64,000 nucleotides of DNA from Euborellia annulipes. Its lineage: Eukaryota > Arthropoda > Insecta > Dermaptera > Anisolabididae. Position numbers and translations under genes: made by a program. Each line of letters starts with the position of its first letter. Positions within the stretch are counted from its first letter, which is position 1. The stretch is from the NCBI GenBank assembly GCA_023213315.1, contig JAKCPI010000346.1:31473-95472 (forward strand), read 5' to 3'. Shown in pieces: positions 57,401 to 64,000 of this stretch. The notes under the pieces were generated by a model. The model did no database searches. It worked only from the letters and a program-made list of their open reading frames with translations, and had not been told where the DNA came from.

Positions 57401-59059
57401 AAAGGCTATATTATATAAAATAATTTTATACCAATAACAGCAAATGTTCTGTCCAGGTGGCATAAGACAAAACATTTGCGCATTATGATATCTTCACATT
57501 TACTTTTATTTATTTTTTTCACTACGTCTCATTAAATTGAATTTTGTAAGAACATTTTTTCTTAAATATGAAAGCGTCAACAAAATGACGAAAATCTTAT
57601 TTATACCCGTAGTATAAGAAAAAGTAAGTACTCTCTATATTGAAATTGTTTTGTTCCTATTTGTTTCATAATTTCCTGCATAGTAAATAAATTAACAAAC
57701 CTCATTATTTATGCCTTTTTTTTACGAATCACAATTTTCATCAATATTTATCCGACCTAGATATCCTTAGAATTTTTGTTCCTAGATTTATCGGTGCAAA
57801 ATTTATCACATATTGCTTTCAATAGTGGCGTCAATCTATAATATTTTAGCATCAAAACAACTTCCATTTGATTAATAATATTTTCCAATGATTGATTAGG
57901 TGCCAATGTCAACCGAACAAACTCTCTAATAAAATATTTATACTTAAATTAAGATCAGGGTTAAAGATGATTATGAATATTTTTATCTCCCCCCCTTCAG
58001 ATAGATTTTAATCAAAATAATGACAAATTGTTGGTAGGTCTATATCTGATCTATTCATAAAAATAATTCACTTCTGAAATTTTTGTATATATATATATAT
58101 ATAAATTCGAAACAAACTCTTTTTTTATTATACAATGTATGTAAAAATAATTTAGATAAAAGATTCAAACGATACAAATTTTTTTCCTTATGTAAAAACA
58201 AGATAAAAATTGTAACGCCAGGTAGATAGGCAACATGCCTTAAACAGGATATTTCTAATTTTTCCTTTCTTGTTCTTGATATAAATCTTCAGATTGGCAG
58301 TTCATAAATTTTATTTTCATTGAGTGGATTGTGGAATTTGTTGTAAGATGATCAGATCCTCTTCAGTTGTTGAATACATGTTTTGTTAGTGGTTCGTTAA
58401 TCCAACCAATTATATCTAACGAAACCGACAAACACAACGGTCTTTTGCTGTTTAACAAGTTAAACAACAACAACAACAAGAAACGACCTTATCCCCACTC
58501 CAAAGCAAGCGCATCTTTAAGACAAAATTTTGATTATGATAATGACTAAAACTCAGATATAAGCTTTACAAGGTAATTAGAGTGTAATTTTACCTTAACT
58601 ATTCCAATTACTTATTAACGTTTGTGGTGTAGTTGGGACAATTAATTATCAATCAACCCCCCTATAAGAATAGGAGGAGGTCGTTGTAGACGTCGACGTC
58701 GTCCTCGGTCTGCCACCAGTTAATTGCGTGTTGCAAACTTTAGGATAAATTTAATTCATACCATTAATGTAAATTGAAATTAAAGTTGCACTTAATTATC
58801 TTTTGTAGGTGGATGGAAAATGAACAACAACCATGTAGGGGGTTGTTGATTGTTAGACACCATTGTGCCTGTCTTACGAGCATTAAGATCTGGCTAATAA
58901 ACAAACTAGAAAAATTAAGGCACTTCTGGGGAGGATTTATAGAAAATGCAAAAATCCCATAATTATGAAAGTTGTAATGTTTTTTTAATCTAAAAATGTA
59001 AAAATCATTAATATCCAACCTATAATAATTAAATAAAATGGGACCTAGTTAATTTATTT
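57401..59059. other. Intergenic
   Basis: AT-rich with a TA microsatellite at 58085-58103. Positions 58640-58730 carry a GACGTCGACGTCGTC run of unknown meaning. Confidence 0.5.
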
Positions 59060-59148
59060 ATAAATTAACGGCCAAATAGTTCAGCACTCATGCAAAAGAT
59101 GGCAGGCTAGTCTAACAGCCTGCATTATCAGATCACTTATAAGCCTAT
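59060..59148. mobile_element. Fragment of the TTAA-flanked MITE
   Basis: AAATAGTTCAGCACTCATGC, AAAGATGGCAGGCTAGTC and TTATCAGATCACTTATAAGC match 20521-20600. The CCCCCTTAA terminus is gone. Confidence 0.75.
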
Positions 59149-60507
59149 ATTTATATATTTTTATACTGTTATAAATGTTTTATAATATATAATAATATTT
59201 ATAAACTATTCATTATTAAAAGCTCAACGAAAATTTAACAAATACATGAGATTAATTATAGCTCTTCTATCCTGCCATCTGTTGATAAATTTTCGTAATA
59301 TTTGGGCTTTTTGACCAGATTTTCAAGACCCCTAACGCCATCTTATCGGCAAAAACATGCGAACAGCTTTGTTTCCCTAAGCGCCTAAGTTTTATGTAAC
59401 CCAAATGACCATTAAAACAATAAAATGACAGTAAAGAAGTCACTGTAAAATTTTCATTATAAGACAATTTATGTTCATAAATTTACACAATATATTCTAT
59501 GACCGTCATCAGGTGCAAACTTTTGCTAACATCAAAACCTTTGAACGCTAACTTCATTCCAAATATTTAAAACCCAAATTATAAAAATGCCGATAGATCG
59601 CAGTGTGATTGTTATCAAATTTAAAACCACACAAGTTAAATAACAAAAACAATTATTATTTTTTCTTTAATAGTAATTTTGGTTTATGAAAATTTTCTGA
59701 CGAAACGTATCAAAGTTCAAAGTGTATACGATAATTATTTAATAAAAATTAAATTCATGACTTTGCGTCTTTCATATTATTATAGATTATATTATTTACA
59801 AAAAAATTTCACTTCATTAATAAATATTTTGCCACGAGCGTCGATAAACAATTTTAGGTCCTCGTGTGCCTCATTATTCCTATTATAAACATTTTTTATT
59901 ATTATATTCTGGTCAAGGTTGCATATAAGGTGGGGGGCATGACTGACTTTAAGTGCACTTTTAAAATACATATTTCAGTTCCGTTATTACATAATATAAA
60001 TAATAACTATAATAATTCCACGTGTAGAGTTTATGTTCATTTCTCATGGCTGTCTGCCAGTATCAACAAAATTATTTTACTTTTGACATTAATACTTTAT
60101 TTTGGAATTTTCAATTTCATTACTCGATATTTATTAAGTAATTAATCTTTAAATTTATCAATAATATAATCTATTTGAACTTATATAAATATTATCTCAT
60201 TGAATTTTTGATAAATAATTCAATACCGTAATTACAATAGTAAATATCGATATTTTTTATAAATTTTAATTAAAAAACAATATAGTAAATTATGGTTATT
60301 ATTTTAAAAAGTGAAATTTTATTAATTTTCCAAGAGTAAGAGTGAATGACGTTAAACAAAAATTACATTCATTATTTCTTTAGTATTAAATGTTACGTAG
60401 TAGAAACTAACATCGTAGTATCTACCAAAAAAATAAAAATACTTTCATTTAAATAAACCAAAATATTAGAAAAAATTAATATAGTTGTAGAATATTTATT
60501 TCTTACA
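59149..60507. other. Intergenic, AT-rich
   Basis: No gene recognised. The small open frames are compositional. Confidence 0.5.
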
Positions 60508-61192
60508 CGCTGACGTTTCGCCCTTGGGTCAGGGTCATCTTCAGAGCTCTATAGGAGAAAATATTTATTTTTTAACAAGACTTTTTTGAATTTTAAAAAA
60601 TTTAAATTTTTGATCGTAGACTCTTGTTGAAACATTAAAAATATTATATACAAAAAATAATAGACTAGGTTTTGCGAAACGAAGTTCTTTTACGCGGCTT
60701 ACAGTAGGATGAATTGGCAGATATCGTCACTCCTCCCCGTAACAAAAAAGCGTTACAGAGCTCGGCGGAGCCCCACCGGCTCTACCCTCTCTCGATCTCT
60801 TTTTATATTATTTAAAAAAAAGAAAATAAATAATTTTTTTCTTTTTTTAAATGATATTTATATTAAATTATATTCGAAGTTGAAGAAAAGACGTGAAGAA
60901 CTTCGTTCCTGACGGGAGTCCCGACCCCACACTTTTGCTTTTTTGTTTCAAGATCTTTATCAATTTTAAATTAACACTTGATTCGACTTACTGCCATCAT
61001 CAGAAATAACCACTTCTTTTATCAAGTATTAATTTATAATTTATAAATATCTTGAAACAAAAATTTATATAATATATAGGTACTAACTAAAAAACTTCAT
61101 TTGTGTTTAAAAAAGAAAATATTTTGTTAAAGATAACTTATATTTGTTTGAGGCTCTGAAGATGGCCTGACCCAAAATGTCAGCGTATAATA
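60508..61192. mobile_element. Element bounded by inverted GAAACGTC/CTGAAGATG motifs
   Basis: CGCTGACGTTTCGCCCTTGG then GTCAGGGTCATCTTCAGAGC at 60510-60553 is inverted at 61147-61187 (GCTCTGAAGATGGCCTGACC, then CAAAATGTCAGCG). The 680-bp interior has a GC-richer part near 60670-60930 but no recognised protein. The type is uncertain. Confidence 0.55.
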
Positions 61193-62269
61193 AATTAATA
61201 TAAGATTTATTTATTTCTTTATACTAATTAAATACTAACTGATTGATCATCGTATTTTTAAAACACTCGATATAAGTCTTAATATTATTTAAAAAAAAAT
61301 ATAGCTGTCTAATAATTTCAAAATTTATTTATTTGAATCACCTGAGTTTATTGAATGGAAAAAAGATATTTTCCCAAAAAAAAAAAAAAAAATAAAAAAT
61401 AAAAAAGTATAAATTTCAATGTTCATGTTGTTCTTGTAGTGTGGACAGATGTCTGCTCAGGACCAACAAAAGATAAGGGAAAAATAGGGATCGAGGGCCG
61501 GCCAAGGGTCTCCGATGTGTAAGTGTGATGGAGGTGACGGCCAGAAGAGAGAGAGAGAAAGAGCCTTTTGACAAAGAAATAATGCAGACCCCCACAATGC
61601 CTTTCGCAATTCGAGAAAATATACTTTGAGGGTAGAAAATGTCCTAGTTCTTTTTTTTTTTTTTATTCATTTCATTCTTTCCCAAATGTTGTGCCCAAGC
61701 GATAAAAATACAATAACATTCAACCACGAACAGCGGATTTAGTTGTGAAAAAGTATATATATATAGATATATTTATTTATTATATATATATGGAGCAATA
61801 AAGGAAAAAAAGAAATTCACAAACAGAAAAAGATGGGGATAAGTTTAATTTCGGACTACATTTACATATTTATAAAATCATAGAAAAAACTTATTATTTT
61901 TATCTCTTTGAAGAAAAGATGTTAAAATTTATTCCTTTAACAAAATAGTTGAATAGAATGTAATTTAAAGTTTTGGTTGATAAATAAAAAAAAAAAAATT
62001 ATCTAAGGTAATATGATAAGAAAATTTTGTGTTTTGCAAATTTTGACATTTCAAACGATTGATAACAAATTCTAAGATAATATAATAGATATTAAATATT
62101 CAATTAGATAGATAATTAGACCTTGAATTTTTTTTTTTTTTTTCTTTGACTTTATTTTAATAATAATAATAATATAATCCCTTTATTCCTCCAGAAGAGT
62201 TTGCTCAAGGACCTTTTGACCTTTTTTTTACATTCTTGTAACAAAAGTATTTTGTTTTAATAAATTTTT
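61193..62269. other. Intergenic
   Basis: Positions 61430-61630 are GC-richer with a GA-rich run and no recognised gene. The rest is AT-rich. Confidence 0.5.
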
Positions 62270-62735
62270 GAAAATAGTTGAATAAAAAAAGGCAGTTTAT
62301 TCGGCCCAAATCTTTTTTCCAAGATTTGCGACAAATAAGTTTTTTTTATTTATTTCATTTCGTTAATTAAAAAATAATTTGAGCAAAAAGATCTTTTCTT
62401 TTTCCGAAAATTTGAAAATATTTTTCGTTTGACATTTTTTTCATCAAGGCTTGGGCTGAATAATATTTTTTTTTATTTAACACCTTCTTTCATTTCGTTA
62501 ATTAAAAAAATAATTTTAGTTTGACATCTTTTTTGAGCAAAAATATCTTTTCTTATTTCGACATTTTGAAAATATTTTTCATTTGACATTTTTTTAACAA
62601 GGCCTGGGGTGAATAAATTTTTTTTTTATTCTAAACCTTTCTTCATTTTAATTTGACATCATTTTTAAGCAAAAATATCTTTTCTTTTTCTGAAATTTTG
62701 AAAATATTTTTCATTTGACATTTTTTTTTATCACA
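62270..62735. repeat. Three-unit imperfect tandem repeat, about 135-150 bp each
   Basis: GAGCAAAAAGATCTTTTC, TTTTGAAAATATTTTTC and TTTGACATTTTTT recur at about 62381, 62533 and 62667. The units also share AAGGCTTGGGCTGAATAA and CATTTCGTTAATTAAAAAA. Confidence 0.85.
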
Positions 62736-64000
62736 CAAAATATTTCGGGCTCCGCCATATATTTTAATAGACAAATACTAAATTTTTCAATAGCTTTAAA
62801 TTTATCGGTAATTTTATTATTTAAATTTAGTATTTTAAATATTTAAACCTGATTAATGATAAATAAGTAAAAAAAAAAAAAAAAACTAATAAATGATAAA
62901 CATGAATTTACCGCCGTTTATCCGCCTTGTTTATAAATGAATAAATAAACCATCGGATTTGAATCTCCGCTAAGTTTAAAAATGTTTTTTGAATCCATAT
63001 TTTCAATGATCCGGATTGTCATAAAATTTACTTCGCCTTGAGTGTTTGGTTGATTCCCTCTCATTCTCTCCTGTATATGTATGTATAATATGTAGGCTTT
63101 AGCTTATATACATGTATGGGAAGGAGCCCAGCTTCTGAAAATCAATTTTCAGCCCCCGGGATGCTGGAATTATAGAGAAGGGAGGCTCTGAAGCACACTC
63201 GGGGATGAAGGCTGCCTGCAAAGCACAATAGCGCCAACCACCCCATTCCTATGCTTATTACAAATTAGATTTTAAAAGAGAGAGAAGGGAGAGAGAGAGA
63301 GTTGGTAAAAATATTATTATTAAAATTTTAAATAAAAAAAAAATCCTATCTTCTTTAAAAAAAAAAAATAGAGTGAATGTTAAAAGAGAAATAATTGGAA
63401 AAGGAACTGGAAGAGAGTGGGGCTACGCCCTATATACTTATGCAGTTAAAGTCATAAAACAAAGTGACCGTCATAGGCTACGATTAAAAGTAAACCTTCA
63501 CTTATCAATTTCTCGATTATCCATTATTCAAAAAGAAAAAGAATTAAAAAAAAAAAAATACACCCTTTTGTCAAACAGAGTGATCTTTTTATATTATTTT
63601 CTTGAAAGAACAGGAAATGACAAATAAAGAATTTTTTTACTAGTAATATACGTACTTACTTACTTTGTGATGTAAATATTATCTCTCTTGCAAAAGTAAC
63701 GGGAAAGTAAAGAAATTTTTGAATAATAATAATAATAATAATAAATATTTTTTCAATGAATACAAAAAAATTTAATACGAAAAGTTATTCTAATAAATTT
63801 TATGAATTAATAAAAAGATTTTGTCATTAGAATCAGTATTTTTATTCTCTTAATCTTAAATCTTAAAAAAAAAAGTTATCTAAATTATCTAAATCCTAAT
63901 AGTTCAAATAAAAAATGTCAAAAATAAAATAGACAATGAATTTGCTTAAAACGCTGTGATGTTATATTTATTTATTTATTTTTATTAAACACTCACACTT
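62736..64000. other. Intergenic to window end
   Basis: GC-richer stretch at 63110-63250 (AGCCCCCGGGATGCTGG) unassigned, GA-rich run at 63280-63302 and AAT microsatellite at 63722-63743. No gene recognised. Confidence 0.5.

Noticed and set aside
12230..64000. CRISPR array, operons or prokaryotic genes
   Set aside because: No regularly spaced direct repeats and no dense ORFs. Introns, SINEs and MITEs show that the DNA is eukaryotic.

Overview
This is a very AT-rich, intron-bearing eukaryotic window full of A/T homopolymers and small repeats. One protein-coding gene is recognisable: the 5' two thirds of PDK1 (3-phosphoinositide-dependent protein kinase 1) on the minus strand. The AT bias, the short-repeat load and an arthropod-type initiator (TCAGTT) at the likely start site suggest an arthropod. 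A copepod such as a caligid sea louse is my guess, and it is only a guess.

Positions 1-11,723 (minus): five coding exons can be joined with consistent GT/AG sites and codon phases: 11,723-11,721 (ATG only), 6,715-6,397, 4,723-4,328, 4,251-3,977 and 1,622-1,446. They encode 390 residues: a polar, Gln-rich N-terminus and a complete protein kinase domain. A good donor follows the last exon and nothing resembling a PH domain lies in 1-1,445, so the linker and PH domain must lie beyond the left edge. Intron 1 is about 5 kb and holds three unexplained GC-rich blocks.

Positions 11,721-12,200: the first exon and a GC-rich promoter-like island with three CCAAT boxes, a perfect CRE, an initiator and a start-stop upstream ORF. 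The island could also fire rightwards.

Positions 12,230-64,000: about 52 kb with no recognised protein gene, tRNA, rRNA or CRISPR array. It is a dense collection of non-autonomous mobile elements: TA-flanked mariner- or pogo-like MITEs (three abutting at 12,664-13,053), hAT-like elements with 8-bp target duplications (14,491-14,743 and 32,882-33,445), a TTAA-flanked piggyBac-like MITE with a local duplication (20,398-20,882), several foldback elements, a roughly 0.7-kb hairpin-ended family in at least four copies, and tRNA-derived SINEs sharing a 3' tail. Two isolated signals, a symmetric 87-nt exon-like segment (30,808-30,894, plus) and a ratchet-like splice site (40,271/40,270, minus), may belong to long introns of genes centred outside the window.

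I did not find a clearly new biological system. The best leads are the PDK1 5' end, the isolated exon candidate and several uncharacterised repeat families.
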